A DNA stretch of 64,000 bases from contig NZ_JABFHO010000001.1 of NCBI RefSeq assembly GCF_013404085.1, positions 1,488,001-1,552,000 on the forward strand. Direction: 5' to 3'. The stretch comes from Winogradskyella helgolandensis (lineage in GTDB: Bacteria; Bacteroidota; Bacteroidia; Flavobacteriales; Flavobacteriaceae). Both the position numbers and the translations under genes were made by a program. The notes under the pieces are model-generated. The model was given only the letters and a program-made list of their open reading frames with translations. It did not search any database and was not told where the DNA came from. Positions within the stretch are counted from its first letter, which is position 1, and every line of letters begins with the position of its first letter. Shown piece after piece: positions 37,127-47,145 of the stretch.

Positions 37127-37974
37127 TGACAACAATTACTAGAATTCTAATTTTGATATTAATAGGAGTCGTTTCTTCTGTTAACGCACAAGATTTTCAA
37201 GGTGTAGCAACTTACAAAACCCATCGCGATTTTGATATTAAAATGGATAGTACCAAAATGAATGATGCGATGCAAAAACGAATGATGGAAATGATGAAAA
37301 AGCAGTTTCAGAAAACGTATACCTTAACTTTTGATAAATCGTCATCTTTATATAAACAAGAAGCAGAATTAGATAAGCCACAAGTTGGTGGAGGTTTTCA
37401 GATGTCTTTTGGTAGTAGTGGTTCAGATGTATTTTATAAAAACGTAAAACACAAAATTTATGTTGATCAAAAGGAAACTATGGGTAAAAATTTTCTGATA
37501 AAAGATTCTATTTCTGCAATAGAATGGCAATTGGAATCCGATACAAAGCATATAGGTGAATACATGTGTTTTAAAGCAACATATACAAAACAAGTGCCTA
37601 AAGTTAATATGAATTTTAGTAGCATATTAAGTAAAGATGATGACAATGAAGAGGAAAAAGAACCAGAAATGGAAGAACGTATTATTACAGCTTGGTACAC
37701 ACCTCAAATTCCAGTGAGTAATGGTCCTGCAAAATACCAAGGATTGCCAGGATTGATTTTAGAAATTCATGATGGAAAACTAACCGTTATCTGTAGTAAA
37801 ATTGTAATTAATCCAGAAGAAAAAATAGAGATTGAAGAACCTACCAAAGGTAAAGAGGTTTCGCAAATGGAGTATGATGATATCATGGAGAAGAAAACTA
37901 AAGAAATGATGGAGCGTTATGCTCCAAGTAGAGGATCTAAAGATGGAGCAATCCATATATCAATTGGCGGTTAA
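37126..37974 (+). CDS. GLPGLI family protein (first copy)
   Basis: This 282-residue secreted protein has a signal peptide (ending VNAQ) followed by DFQGVATYKT. The family signature is WYTPQIP...YQGLPGLILEI (about 192-217). GLPGLI proteins are a Bacteroidota family of unknown function, often next to TonB-receptor-like genes. The N-terminal part is strikingly Met/Lys-rich (MNDAMQKRMMEMMKKQ). It overlaps the upstream small gene and is followed by further TTAAC repeats. Periplasmic location is inferred. Confidence 0.88.
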   Translation: MTTITRILILILIGVVSSVNAQDFQGVATYKTHRDFDIKMDSTKMNDAMQKRMMEMMKKQFQKTYTLTFDKSSSLYKQEAELDKPQVGGGFQMSFGSSGSDVFYKNVKHKIYVDQKETMGKNFLIKDSISAIEWQLESDTKHIGEYMCFKATYTKQVPKVNMNFSSILSKDDDNEEEKEPEMEERIITAWYTPQIPVSNGPAKYQGLPGLILEIHDGKLTVICSKIVINPEEKIEIEEPTKGKEVSQMEYDDIMEKKTKEMMERYAPSRGSKDGAIHISIGG

Positions 37975-38010
37975 TTTTCTTAACATAAGTTTAACAAGTT
38001 GAGACTTAAC
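37971..38010. promoter_or_regulatory. Second array of TTAAC-type repeats
   Basis: TTAAT at 37971 and TTAAC at 37980, 37991 and 38006 lie between the two GLPGLI genes. ATTTGTA at 38019-38025 follows at about the same distance as in the first array. It suggests an internal promoter under the same regulator. Confidence 0.5.
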
Positions 38011-38084
38011 TTTTCATCATTTGTAGAGTCTTATGGACGTAAGATGAACCAAATTCGATATTGAATTTAATTATAACGCTAAAG

Positions 38085-38960
38085 ATGAACAGATTACCGC
38101 TTAAGATTGCAATAGTATTAACTGTGTTTTTTACTAGTACTAATTTATTTGCTCAAGATTTTCAAGGCAAAGCCGTTTATATCTCTAAGACTACTATGGA
38201 TATGGACCAATTTGGAGGACAAGACATGACTCCAGAACGTAAAAAGCAAATTCAAGAACGAATGAAGAGCTTTTTAGAAAAGGAATATACATTAACGTTC
38301 TCTAAATCCGAGTCAATTTATAAAGAAGAGGAAAAGTTAGCAGCACCAGGAAGTGGTGGTGGCGGAAGAGGTTTTGGAGCATCATTAACTGGTGGACCAA
38401 AATATAAGAATATTCAAACGAAAGAAATGATTCAAGATCAAGAGTTCTTTGGAAAGCAGTTTTTGGTTAAAGACGAATTAAAAGATTTAGAATGGAAAAT
38501 GGGTACTGAAACCAAAGTAATTGGTCAATATACTTGTTTTAAAGCTACGGCAACAATAGTTCCTAGTGGATTAGATATTAGCAGCTTTAGAGGTCCAAGA
38601 GGAAGAGATCGAAACGAAACTGAAAAGGATACTACAGATTCTAATGAGGCTAAAGCACCAAAAACAATAGAGGTGGTGGCATGGTACACTCCTCAAATTC
38701 CTGTTAACCAAGGGCCAGATGATTATTGGGGTTTACCAGGATTAATATTAGAAGTTAATGCAGATCGTACAACGATACTTTGTACTCAGATTGTATTAAA
38801 TCCAAAAGATAAGGAAACCATTGATAAACCTAAAAAGGGTCAAGTGGTAACACAAGCAGAATACACCGAAATCACTACCAAGAAGATGGAAGAGATGCGC
38901 GAATTGTATGGTGGGCGAGGTGGACGAGGCGGACGAGGTGGAGGACGCGGTAGAAATTAA
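38085..38960 (+). CDS. GLPGLI family protein (second copy) with Gly-Arg tail
   Basis: The start chosen is ATG 38085, giving a signal peptide ending NLFAQ and then DFQGKAVYIS, parallel to the first copy (291 residues). The family signature WYTPQIP...YWGLPGLILEV is intact. The two copies are homologous over most of their length, so they are tandem paralogues. This copy ends in a low-complexity tail of GRGG repeats (about the last 18 residues), which is odd for a periplasmic protein. It is 71 bases upstream of the TonB-receptor-like gene. Confidence 0.88.
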   Translation: MNRLPLKIAIVLTVFFTSTNLFAQDFQGKAVYISKTTMDMDQFGGQDMTPERKKQIQERMKSFLEKEYTLTFSKSESIYKEEEKLAAPGSGGGGRGFGASLTGGPKYKNIQTKEMIQDQEFFGKQFLVKDELKDLEWKMGTETKVIGQYTCFKATATIVPSGLDISSFRGPRGRDRNETEKDTTDSNEAKAPKTIEVVAWYTPQIPVNQGPDDYWGLPGLILEVNADRTTILCTQIVLNPKDKETIDKPKKGQVVTQAEYTEITTKKMEEMRELYGGRGGRGGRGGGRGRN

Positions 38961-39031
38961 AATTATCACTAACTCTAGGATGAGCAGAGTTTAAACCACG
39001 CTCTCAATCACCAACCAAAGAAATTATTTAT

Positions 39032-41758
39032 ATGAAAAATATTTTAGCACTGCTATTTACTTTAGTAGTTATGAGTTCTTTTGCTCAAATTAAAATGACA
39101 GGTATTGTAAAGGATAGCATTGGCTCCCCTTTAGAATTAGCCAATATTATTGCAATTAATAAAGAGTCTAATACATTAGAATCTTACGCCATTACAGACG
39201 CTAGTGGAAAATATGTGATTTCATTGGGTAAAAACGGAACTTATAGTATTCAGGTAAGTTATATAGGATTAAAATCAGTTGATGAAACTGTTGAGACTAA
39301 GGAGGTTGATATAGCAAAAGACTTTAATATGCTTTCTGATAATATGTTAGATGCTGTAGAGTTGACTTATGACATGCCAGTGACGATAAAAGGAGATACA
39401 TTAATTTATAATGCAGATTCTTTTAAAAATGGTACAGAACGAAAGCTAGAAGATGTCTTGAAAAAACTACCAGGTGTAGAAATTACGGCAGAAGGAAAGA
39501 TTGAAGTAGAAGGTAAGGAAGTCACAAAACTTATGGTTAATGGTAAAGATTTCTTTGATGGTGATTCAAAACTGGCGACTAAAAATATTCCTTCAAATGC
39601 TGTTGATAAAATTCAGGTCTTACGTAATTATGCTGAGGTTGGACAATTAAGTGGTGTTCAAAATAACCAAGACAATGTTGCTATTAACATCAAATTAAAA
39701 GAGGGAAAAGAGAACTTTTGGTTTGGTGATGTTACTGCTGGTGGTGGTGTGGCTCCGTCACCAAATGATAATTTATACTTAGTACAACCCAAACTGTTTT
39801 ATTACAGTCCTAAATACAGTATTAATGTTATTGGTGATATTAACAATATCGGTGAGGTTGCATTAACAGGTCGTGATATTCGAAATTTTGGCGGAGGATT
39901 TAGAAGTCCAAGTGCCAGTAGTGGTACAAGTATTAACCTTGGAGATAATGGATTGGGTGGATTAACAAATGTTGGAGATGCCCAAACTATAGAATCTAAA
40001 TTAGGTGCCATGAACTTCAGTTATTCTCCTAATGAAGCCTTAGACCTTAGTGGTTTTTTAATTTATAATGCCAATCGTTTAAAAACGAGACAAGAAAGTT
40101 TTGTGCGTTATACAAATCCAGAGTTAGGAATTCCTGATGAAGAAACCGTACAGACTGGTAGAGAAGCAACAAATCAAGGTTTAGCTAAGTTGAGCGCAAG
40201 TTATAAGCCAAACGCGAATAATCAATTAAACTATGATGTTTTAGGGCGTATTTCTAGTGATTCAGAAGTTCAAAATGAATTTTCTTCTGTAATAGGTGCA
40301 ACCAATCAGATTGATGAAGCAAAACCGTTTAGTATTAATCAAAACGTTAACTATTACTACACCTTAAACGAGAATAATATTTTTGCTTTCGAAGCACAAC
40401 ATTTAATTAAAGATGAAGATCCTTTTTACAATGTTATTGGTTTAAAAGATGAGGATACTTTTGAAAGTACAGCAATTAGTTTAGGTTTAGATACCAATCA
40501 AATTAATTATGATTTAAATCAAGAACGTCGTATAAAATCGAATCAGCTAGATGCTAAATTAGATTACTATAATATTTTGAATTCAAAAAGTAACATCAAT
40601 TTTACTTTAGGTACTATTTTGAGTAACCAGAAATTCAATTCTAATATTTTTCAGTTTTTAGATGATGGTTCCTTTTATGATCCTACGGCTAGTTTAACAG
40701 ATACAGAAGGTAATCTACTACGAAATGAAAACGATACAGAATATAACTTTAGTGATGTTTATTTAGGATTCCATTACAGGTTAAAGACAGGGAAATTTAC
40801 AATAACACCTGGATTCTCAGTACATGCCTACGGAAACAAAAACACACAATTTGGAGACACTTATGAAGATAATTTCTTTAGAGTATTACCAGATTTTGAA
40901 ACACAAATCCAATTTAAAAAGAGTGAAAGTTTAACGTTCCGTTATAATATGCAAAACTCATTTACAGATGTTACGAGTTTAGCAGAAGGGTTAGTTTTAA
41001 ATAACTACAACAGTATTCAATACGGTGAGTCACAATTACAAAATGCTTTATCGCACAACTTAAGCTTGCGTTATTTTAGTTTCAACCTGTTTAATTATAC
41101 CAATATTTTTGCGTTTCTTAATTATAACAAGAATATTGATCAAGTAAGATCATTTACTAATTTTGATAATGTTATTAGAACTAATACGTATTTTAATTCA
41201 AACTTTGCAGACGAGAGTGTTTCTGCCAGTGGTCGTATTCAACGTACTTATGGTAAGTTAAGAGCGAGCATGCGCGTTGGTCTTAATTACAGTAAGAGTA
41301 ATCAATTTGTTCAGGATGTGAGATCGGTCAATGAGACGTTTTCTCAAACATATTCGCCAGAATTAAGTACTAACTTTAGAGAGGCGCCAAACGTAACTTT
41401 AAAATATAGATATAGTGTTTCGGATACAAAGCAAGGAGACAATGACACACAGTTTATCACAAATGCTCCTTCAGTAGAATTTGATGCTTATATTTGGAAG
41501 GCTTTAACATTTAGAACAGACTATTCGTACACAAGTCAAAGTAGTAATGTGAGTGATACACAATCGTATCAAACATGGAATGGGAGTTTGTCGTACAGAA
41601 AAGATGAGGATGCTAAATGGGAATACCAACTAAAAGCAACCAACTTATTGAATATAGATTCTGAAGTTAATAATGGGTCTAGTAATATTTCGGTGTATAG
41701 TTCAGAAACGTTTATTTTACCAAGGTTTATTACTTTTAGATTGACATATACGCTTTAA
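39032..41758 (+). CDS. TonB-receptor-like outer membrane beta-barrel protein
   Basis: This 908-residue protein has a signal peptide (ending SSFAQ), then a carboxypeptidase-regulatory-like domain (21-105). A plug domain follows (about 115-225, LEDVLKKLPGVEI and KLMVNGKDFFDGD), then a C-terminal beta-barrel ending in FRLTYTL. It belongs to the outer membrane beta-barrel group without SusD. A TonB box is not obvious. It probably works with the GLPGLI proteins upstream. The cargo is unknown. Confidence 0.9.
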   Translation: MKNILALLFTLVVMSSFAQIKMTGIVKDSIGSPLELANIIAINKESNTLESYAITDASGKYVISLGKNGTYSIQVSYIGLKSVDETVETKEVDIAKDFNMLSDNMLDAVELTYDMPVTIKGDTLIYNADSFKNGTERKLEDVLKKLPGVEITAEGKIEVEGKEVTKLMVNGKDFFDGDSKLATKNIPSNAVDKIQVLRNYAEVGQLSGVQNNQDNVAINIKLKEGKENFWFGDVTAGGGVAPSPNDNLYLVQPKLFYYSPKYSINVIGDINNIGEVALTGRDIRNFGGGFRSPSASSGTSINLGDNGLGGLTNVGDAQTIESKLGAMNFSYSPNEALDLSGFLIYNANRLKTRQESFVRYTNPELGIPDEETVQTGREATNQGLAKLSASYKPNANNQLNYDVLGRISSDSEVQNEFSSVIGATNQIDEAKPFSINQNVNYYYTLNENNIFAFEAQHLIKDEDPFYNVIGLKDEDTFESTAISLGLDTNQINYDLNQERRIKSNQLDAKLDYYNILNSKSNINFTLGTILSNQKFNSNIFQFLDDGSFYDPTASLTDTEGNLLRNENDTEYNFSDVYLGFHYRLKTGKFTITPGFSVHAYGNKNTQFGDTYEDNFFRVLPDFETQIQFKKSESLTFRYNMQNSFTDVTSLAEGLVLNNYNSIQYGESQLQNALSHNLSLRYFSFNLFNYTNIFAFLNYNKNIDQVRSFTNFDNVIRTNTYFNSNFADESVSASGRIQRTYGKLRASMRVGLNYSKSNQFVQDVRSVNETFSQTYSPELSTNFREAPNVTLKYRYSVSDTKQGDNDTQFITNAPSVEFDAYIWKALTFRTDYSYTSQSSNVSDTQSYQTWNGSLSYRKDEDAKWEYQLKATNLLNIDSEVNNGSSNISVYSSETFILPRFITFRLTYTL

Positions 41759-41775
41759 GAAGCATTTAGAATTTT

Positions 41776-41817
41776 AAAAGCCTCACATTCAATATTAAGA
41801 ATGTGAGGCTTTTTTTT
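41776..41817. terminator. Bidirectional terminator
   Basis: AAAAGCCTCACATTC and GAATGTGAGGCTTTT form a perfect 15-bp stem around AATATTAA with a T run, between the convergent barrel and lipoprotein genes. Confidence 0.92.
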
Positions 41818-41834
41818 GTTTACAGTTTAAGTTA

Positions 41835-43658
41835 TTAATTATCTCGCAGGACGTGTACAACTCCTGTTACTGAATGTGGAATGCCATCATAATCTTCATA
41901 AGTTCCGCTGAAATTTATATCAATATATTCACCTACGGCTCCAAGTGATGTTAGATTGTAAATAACATTGTTATTAGTATTAGATAGCTCTAAACACTCT
42001 TGAATATTGAAGCCCGTATCGCTATCGTCAATGTCGTTCCAATCATAATTATTATAAGTGCCTTCGTAAGAGGTCTCATTTAATTTTCCAAACATGTAAA
42101 AACAATTTCCATCGTTGCTAGAGCCGCTAAGCGTTATAATTGGTGCATTGTAGTTTGGCGAGTTTGGATCAAATTGACTACTTATATTGTCTAAAATATA
42201 GATTAAGTCACCATCATCAATGCTATATTGAATAAATTCAGTAACGGTATTACAAGCACTTATAGTTCCAATATTTGTTAATGGAGTGGTAAACGTATAA
42301 CTAATACTATCTGTAGTTTGAAGATTGACATAGTCACTCGCTTTTATTTTAAAAGTATTGTCGTCTTCACAACGTAATAGGTTGATTTCAAATGTACCGT
42401 CATTAACGATATCGGTAAACGTTTGGCTACCATACTTCAGTTGTACATAGCCATCTGTTACAGCATTATCATCGCAAGTATTGAAGTTTCCAACAACGGT
42501 TTCAGCTATAATATCAGGATTATCAGGGACTATGACAGAGATATTAGAATCTGATGTAAAAGGGCCAATAATTTCTGAGTGTAAGGATTCGTTTCCACAA
42601 TAATCATAATTATAAATAGCTAACTCTAAAGTTTCACCACTAGGAACAAAACCACAAACTTCTCCACTATCGTTAATATAGCCATTACGAGCTCCAAATG
42701 TCGCACTTGTAATACTTACATAAAGATTGCTTAAGGTGTTGTTATCACCGTCAAAAGCAGTAACGCAAAGTGTGATTGCGTTGGCAGGTATGTCACAATT
42801 CCAAAATGAGAAATGAGCTACGGTTCCAACATACATATTACCTTGTAAGGTTGCTTCGCCTTCCTCAATCCAATAGCCTTTAGTTTCATCAAAATACCAA
42901 AGAGGAATAGTAGCAGGCGCAATAGGCATTAAACTTGGATCGACGTACATTTTAATTTCAGATGTAGAACCTTCTGCTAAGTTGAGTTCTTCTCCAGAGC
43001 TTCCTCGTAATTCTACAGCGAGCATACCTAAAGTTTGCAACATACGTTCGGCACCATCGGTATTTTGAGCATATAACATGCCTGGTCGTTGTAATGCCAT
43101 ATCGTCGTCAGCAGGATCTAAATGATGAACAATTACATTTACAGCACCAGAATAGTCAGAACCATCTTCTTTAATGAAGTTGCCATCAAAGTTTACGGAA
43201 CTTCCGTTTGCAAGAGAGACACTTCCTGCTGCACCACTATTTACAGTACCTATAACTGTAGCATCGAGCAACATGATGGTAACTTTATTGGTGCCATCAG
43301 AAGGCACCACATTGCGAGAGCCATGAATGTAGCCTGCTTTTGAAGCCTTTATATAACCGAAGCGTTCGTTAACGGTAGCATCTTTGATAATGAAAACTCC
43401 ATTGCTATCGGTTAGTGCGGTATCGTCACCAATCGTAATTAAAACTCCTTCAATTGGATGATGATTTTTATCTATAATGGTTCCTAAAAAATCTCTTGAA
43501 ATTTCATTACCAAAATATTCTGAAAACTCATCAGGAATGATTTCTTGTTGTCCGCCTCCAGAATAGTTATCATCATTGTCTTTTAGGCAAGATGAGAATG
43601 TGAGTATAGAAAATAGAATTAGAACACTAAATTTGGGGAATTTGCTAATACGTTTCAT
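41835..43658 (-). CDS. Lipoprotein with carboxypeptidase-regulatory-like domain
   Basis: The start chosen is ATG 43658, which gives a lipoprotein signal peptide with lipobox FSSC (607 residues). A carboxypeptidase-regulatory-like beta-sandwich lies at about 50-130 (LGTIIDKNHHPIEGVLITIG). The rest is a series of beta-rich segments with several cysteine pairs, and no catalytic motif is seen. It is likely a surface or periplasmic lipoprotein of unknown function. It is convergent with the TonB-receptor-like gene and may or may not belong to that cluster. Confidence 0.78.
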   Translation of the reverse strand: MKRISKFPKFSVLILFSILTFSSCLKDNDDNYSGGGQQEIIPDEFSEYFGNEISRDFLGTIIDKNHHPIEGVLITIGDDTALTDSNGVFIIKDATVNERFGYIKASKAGYIHGSRNVVPSDGTNKVTIMLLDATVIGTVNSGAAGSVSLANGSSVNFDGNFIKEDGSDYSGAVNVIVHHLDPADDDMALQRPGMLYAQNTDGAERMLQTLGMLAVELRGSSGEELNLAEGSTSEIKMYVDPSLMPIAPATIPLWYFDETKGYWIEEGEATLQGNMYVGTVAHFSFWNCDIPANAITLCVTAFDGDNNTLSNLYVSITSATFGARNGYINDSGEVCGFVPSGETLELAIYNYDYCGNESLHSEIIGPFTSDSNISVIVPDNPDIIAETVVGNFNTCDDNAVTDGYVQLKYGSQTFTDIVNDGTFEINLLRCEDDNTFKIKASDYVNLQTTDSISYTFTTPLTNIGTISACNTVTEFIQYSIDDGDLIYILDNISSQFDPNSPNYNAPIITLSGSSNDGNCFYMFGKLNETSYEGTYNNYDWNDIDDSDTGFNIQECLELSNTNNNVIYNLTSLGAVGEYIDINFSGTYEDYDGIPHSVTGVVHVLRDN

Positions 43659-43746
43659 GTTGAATTGATTTTGATTGTTGTTTAACGTCTCACTTATAAA
43701 ACAATTCAATGGATTAAATTCCTACTTTTTTCAATTTTATAAAACG

Positions 43747-43784
43747 AAAAACCCTCAACATTATGCAAAATGTTGAGGGTTTTT
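43747..43784 (-). terminator. Terminator of hppA
   Basis: AAAAACCCTCAACATT and AATGTTGAGGGTTTTT form a long perfect stem 21 bases after the hppA stop on the minus strand. Confidence 0.92.
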
Positions 43785-43805
43785 AAATTAGTGTATTTCT
43801 AAGAT

Positions 43806-46226
43806 TTAACTTTTAGAAATATCTACTTTTTCAATAACTTTTATAACGTCATCAGCTTCGTTTCTAAGTGATGCTTCAAAAGCATTTAATTCTTTTTTAA
43901 CTTCAACCTGTGTACCTTCGAAAATAATAACTTCAGAGGTTTTCTTTCCTTCTTTTATAGTGGAATAATTAACGGTGGCTTTAGCTAAATCTTGAGAGTC
44001 CACTGTCATTTCAATAGATACTTCTGTGTCATCATTTGCGAAACCGGTTTCATCAGCATGTCCACCTAAAATAGGAGCAATGACTAAACCAATTAAACAG
44101 GTTAACTTAATTAAGATGTTCATTGAAGGACCAGATGTATCTTTAAACGGGTCACCAACGGTATCACCAGTTACAGCAGCTTTGTGAGCTTCAGAACCTT
44201 TAAATGTCATTTCACCATTAATTTCAACTCCAGCTTCAAAAGATTTTTTAGCATTATCCCAAGCTCCACCAGCATTATTTTGGAAGATTGCCCATAGCAC
44301 ACCAGAAACGGTAACACCAGCCATATAGCCACCTAACATTTCTGCGATAGCTAAAGGGTTCATGCCGAAAATCATTGGAATAAATGCAATTGCTAATGGG
44401 AAACCAATAGTTAATAAACCCGGTAACATCATTTCTTTTAAAGAGGCTTCTGTAGAAATTGCCACACACTTATCGTATTCTGGTTTTCCTGTACCTTCCA
44501 TAATACCTGGAATGTCTCTAAACTGACGACGTACTTCCTCAACCATTTCCATAGCGGCTTTTCCTACAGCATTCATTGCCAAAGCCGAGAATACTACTGG
44601 TACCATACCACCAACAAATAGCATCGCTAAAACAGGTGCCTTAAAGATGTTAATACCATCAATTCCTGTAAAAGTAACGTACGCAGCAAATAAAGCTAAT
44701 GATGTTAATGCCGCAGAAGCGATAGCAAAACCTTTTCCTGTTGCAGCTGTTGTGTTACCAACAGAATCTAATATGTCTGTACGTTCTCTAACGATAGGTT
44801 CTTGCTCACTCATTTCAGCAATACCACCTGCATTGTCAGAAATTGGTCCAAAAGCATCAATCGCTAATTGCATAGCGGTTGTTGCCATCATTGCAGAAGC
44901 CGCTAAAGCTACTCCGTAGAAACCAGCAAATGCATAAGATGCCCAAATAGCTCCAGCAAATAATAATACGGATGGGAATGTAGAAATCATACCTGTTGCT
45001 AAACCTGCGATGATGTTGGTTCCTGCTCCAGTACTTGACTGTTGTACGATATTTAAAATTGGTTTTTTACCTAGACCAGTGTAATATTCCGTAACTGAAG
45101 AAATAACCGCTCCTACGACTAAACCTACTAAGGTCGCATAGAACACACGCATTGAAGAAATCTCTTGTAAACCTTCTCCAAAGAAATTCATTTGCATGGT
45201 CTCAGGTAACATCCATGTTACTAATCCGAAACATGCTACAGCTACTAAAATAATAGATGTCCAGTTACCAATATTTAAAGCTCCCATAACCTGAGCTTCT
45301 TTGGCGTCATTACTTTTTATTTTTACTAACATGGTTCCGATGATAGAAATAATAATTCCTACACCAGCAATTGACATTGGTAATAAGATTGGTCCAATAC
45401 CTCCAAAAGCATCGGAGATTGATCCTCCCATATCTTTAATGACATAATTACCGAGAACCATGGCTGCTAATACAGTCGCTACATAAGAACCAAATAAATC
45501 GGCTCCCATACCTGCAACATCACCTACATTATCACCAACGTTGTCTGCGATAGTAGCAGGATTACGAGGGTCATCTTCTGGAATACCAGCTTCAACCTTA
45601 CCAACTAAATCGGCACCTACATCGGCAGCTTTAGTGTATATCCCTCCACCAACTCTTGCGAATAATGCGATAGATTCAGCACCAAGAGAGAAACCAGCAA
45701 GTGTTTCTAATACGATGGTCATATCCATTGTGTTGGTCCATTCACTTCCCATAAAGAACCAAAAGAAGAATATGAAAAATGCTGTTAATCCTAAAACGGC
45801 AAGACCAGCAACACCTAATCCCATTACAGTTCCACCACCAAAAGATACTTTTAGTGCATTTGGTAAACTTGTACGTGCAGCTTGTGTTGTTCTTACGTTT
45901 GTTTTGGTTGCTATTTTCATTCCAATGTTTCCTGCGAATGCAGAAAATACAGCTCCGAAAATAAAAGCAATTACGATTAACCAATGCGTTGTGGGTACTA
46001 TGAATGAAACAACGGCCAATAATATACTTACTATGACTACGAAAATAGCTAGTAACTTATATTCAGCATTTAAGAAGGCTAATGCACCTTCATAAATATG
46101 ATCTGAAATTTCTTTCATCTTACCATCTCCAGCATCTTGTTTCATAACCCAAGACTTCTTAATAAGCATATAGATTAAGCCTAAAAGTGCCAATGCTATT
46201 GGCATGTAAATCATCATTGACTCCAT
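43806..46226 (-). CDS. hppA: Membrane ion-translocating pyrophosphatase
   Basis: This 806-residue polytopic protein couples pyrophosphate hydrolysis to ion pumping. The conserved acidic loop [27 protein letters not shown] and [19 protein letters not shown] is intact. The [10 protein letters not shown] motif has Ala at the position that marks the K+-dependent subfamily. Whether it pumps Na+, H+ or both cannot be decided by eye. After the last membrane segment (APILGG) there is an extra C-terminal soluble domain of about 75 residues, rich in Glu, Lys and Val, longer than usual. A soluble pyrophosphatase gene lies just upstream but behind its own terminator. Confidence 0.95.
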   Translation of the reverse strand: MESMMIYMPIALALLGLIYMLIKKSWVMKQDAGDGKMKEISDHIYEGALAFLNAEYKLLAIFVVIVSILLAVVSFIVPTTHWLIVIAFIFGAVFSAFAGNIGMKIATKTNVRTTQAARTSLPNALKVSFGGGTVMGLGVAGLAVLGLTAFFIFFFWFFMGSEWTNTMDMTIVLETLAGFSLGAESIALFARVGGGIYTKAADVGADLVGKVEAGIPEDDPRNPATIADNVGDNVGDVAGMGADLFGSYVATVLAAMVLGNYVIKDMGGSISDAFGGIGPILLPMSIAGVGIIISIIGTMLVKIKSNDAKEAQVMGALNIGNWTSIILVAVACFGLVTWMLPETMQMNFFGEGLQEISSMRVFYATLVGLVVGAVISSVTEYYTGLGKKPILNIVQQSSTGAGTNIIAGLATGMISTFPSVLLFAGAIWASYAFAGFYGVALAASAMMATTAMQLAIDAFGPISDNAGGIAEMSEQEPIVRERTDILDSVGNTTAATGKGFAIASAALTSLALFAAYVTFTGIDGINIFKAPVLAMLFVGGMVPVVFSALAMNAVGKAAMEMVEEVRRQFRDIPGIMEGTGKPEYDKCVAISTEASLKEMMLPGLLTIGFPLAIAFIPMIFGMNPLAIAEMLGGYMAGVTVSGVLWAIFQNNAGGAWDNAKKSFEAGVEINGEMTFKGSEAHKAAVTGDTVGDPFKDTSGPSMNILIKLTCLIGLVIAPILGGHADETGFANDDTEVSIEMTVDSQDLAKATVNYSTIKEGKKTSEVIIFEGTQVEVKKELNAFEASLRNEADDVIKVIEKVDISKS

Positions 46227-46292
46227 ATTATATATTTTTTATTTGATTAGTTTTTAGCTGGGCAAAAGTAGTAAAATGAATTATATTTTACG

Positions 46293-46328
46293 AAAAAAGC
46301 AATATCAATTACTTGATATTGCTTTTTT
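46293..46328 (-). terminator. Terminator of ppa
   Basis: AAAAAAGCAATATCAA and TTGATATTGCTTTTTT form a perfect 16-bp stem between the ppa stop and the hppA start, so the two pyrophosphatases are separately transcribed. Confidence 0.92.
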
Positions 46329-46371
46329 ATTAGTTTAGAGTTGAAAAATTTAGGATTTCTAAATCAGAATC

Positions 46372-46899
46372 TTAAATCGTAAAGGTGCGTTTCTTTTTAT
46401 GTTCGCTGTCATCGTAACGTTGTACACATTCATGATAAATCTTTACAGCTTCTGCTGCATCTCCCCATCCACCAACATCAACTTTCTTTTTCTCTAAGTC
46501 TTTATATACACGGAAAAAGTGCTCGATTTCTTTTAATCTATGTGGGTTTAAATCGCTTATATCTTTATTGTTACTCCAAATTGGATCTGAAACTGGTACA
46601 CAAATAATTTTTTCATCAGGTCCTTTTTCATCTGTCATATGGAAAACACCAATTGGTCTTACTTCCATTACTACCATTGGATAAGTTGGTTGATGTCCTA
46701 AAACTAAAACGTCTAAAGGGTCACTATCTAAAGCTAATGTTTCTGGAATAAAGCCATAATCACCAGGATACATCATAGATGAAAAAAGCATACGATCGAA
46801 ACGTATTTTATGTAATGTAAAATCGTATTCATATTTATTACGACTTCCTTTAGGTATTTCAATGAGTACATCGAAAGTTAAATCTTCTGATTCTGACAT
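46372..46899 (-). CDS. ppa: Soluble inorganic pyrophosphatase (family I)
   Basis: This 175-residue cytosolic enzyme hydrolyses pyrophosphate. Family I motifs are present: EIPKGSRNKYEYD, YPGDYGFIPETLALDSDPLDVLVLG and DEKIICVPVSDP. The acidic cluster in DSDPLDVLV binds Mg2+. It stands immediately upstream of the membrane pyrophosphatase, an arrangement in which one enzyme wastes and one conserves the same energy. Confidence 0.95.
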   Translation of the reverse strand: MSESEDLTFDVLIEIPKGSRNKYEYDFTLHKIRFDRMLFSSMMYPGDYGFIPETLALDSDPLDVLVLGHQPTYPMVVMEVRPIGVFHMTDEKGPDEKIICVPVSDPIWSNNKDISDLNPHRLKEIEHFFRVYKDLEKKKVDVGGWGDAAEAVKIYHECVQRYDDSEHKKKRTFTI

Positions 46900-47145
46900 A
46901 TTTTAAATTGTATTTGGGTGTTCTTTTTTTAATTAGAACCGTTATTATAATTTCTATAAAACCGTTAAGTACTGCAAAGATAGTATATTGTGTGAGTTAG
47001 GCAATTAATTATGTTTTCAGTTTATGTATACGTATAACTTGTCTTTTTTCTAAAAACTAAATTTCTTATTCAAATTGTTTTACTAATTTCGTTTCATCTG
47101 TAATGTTTATTGTAATGATGCGACATTTAAAATAGTTATTTAAGT

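Noticed and set aside
45541..46095. 184-codon frame antisense to hppA
   Set aside because: It lies wholly within a strongly conserved membrane pyrophosphatase and has no recognisable domain.
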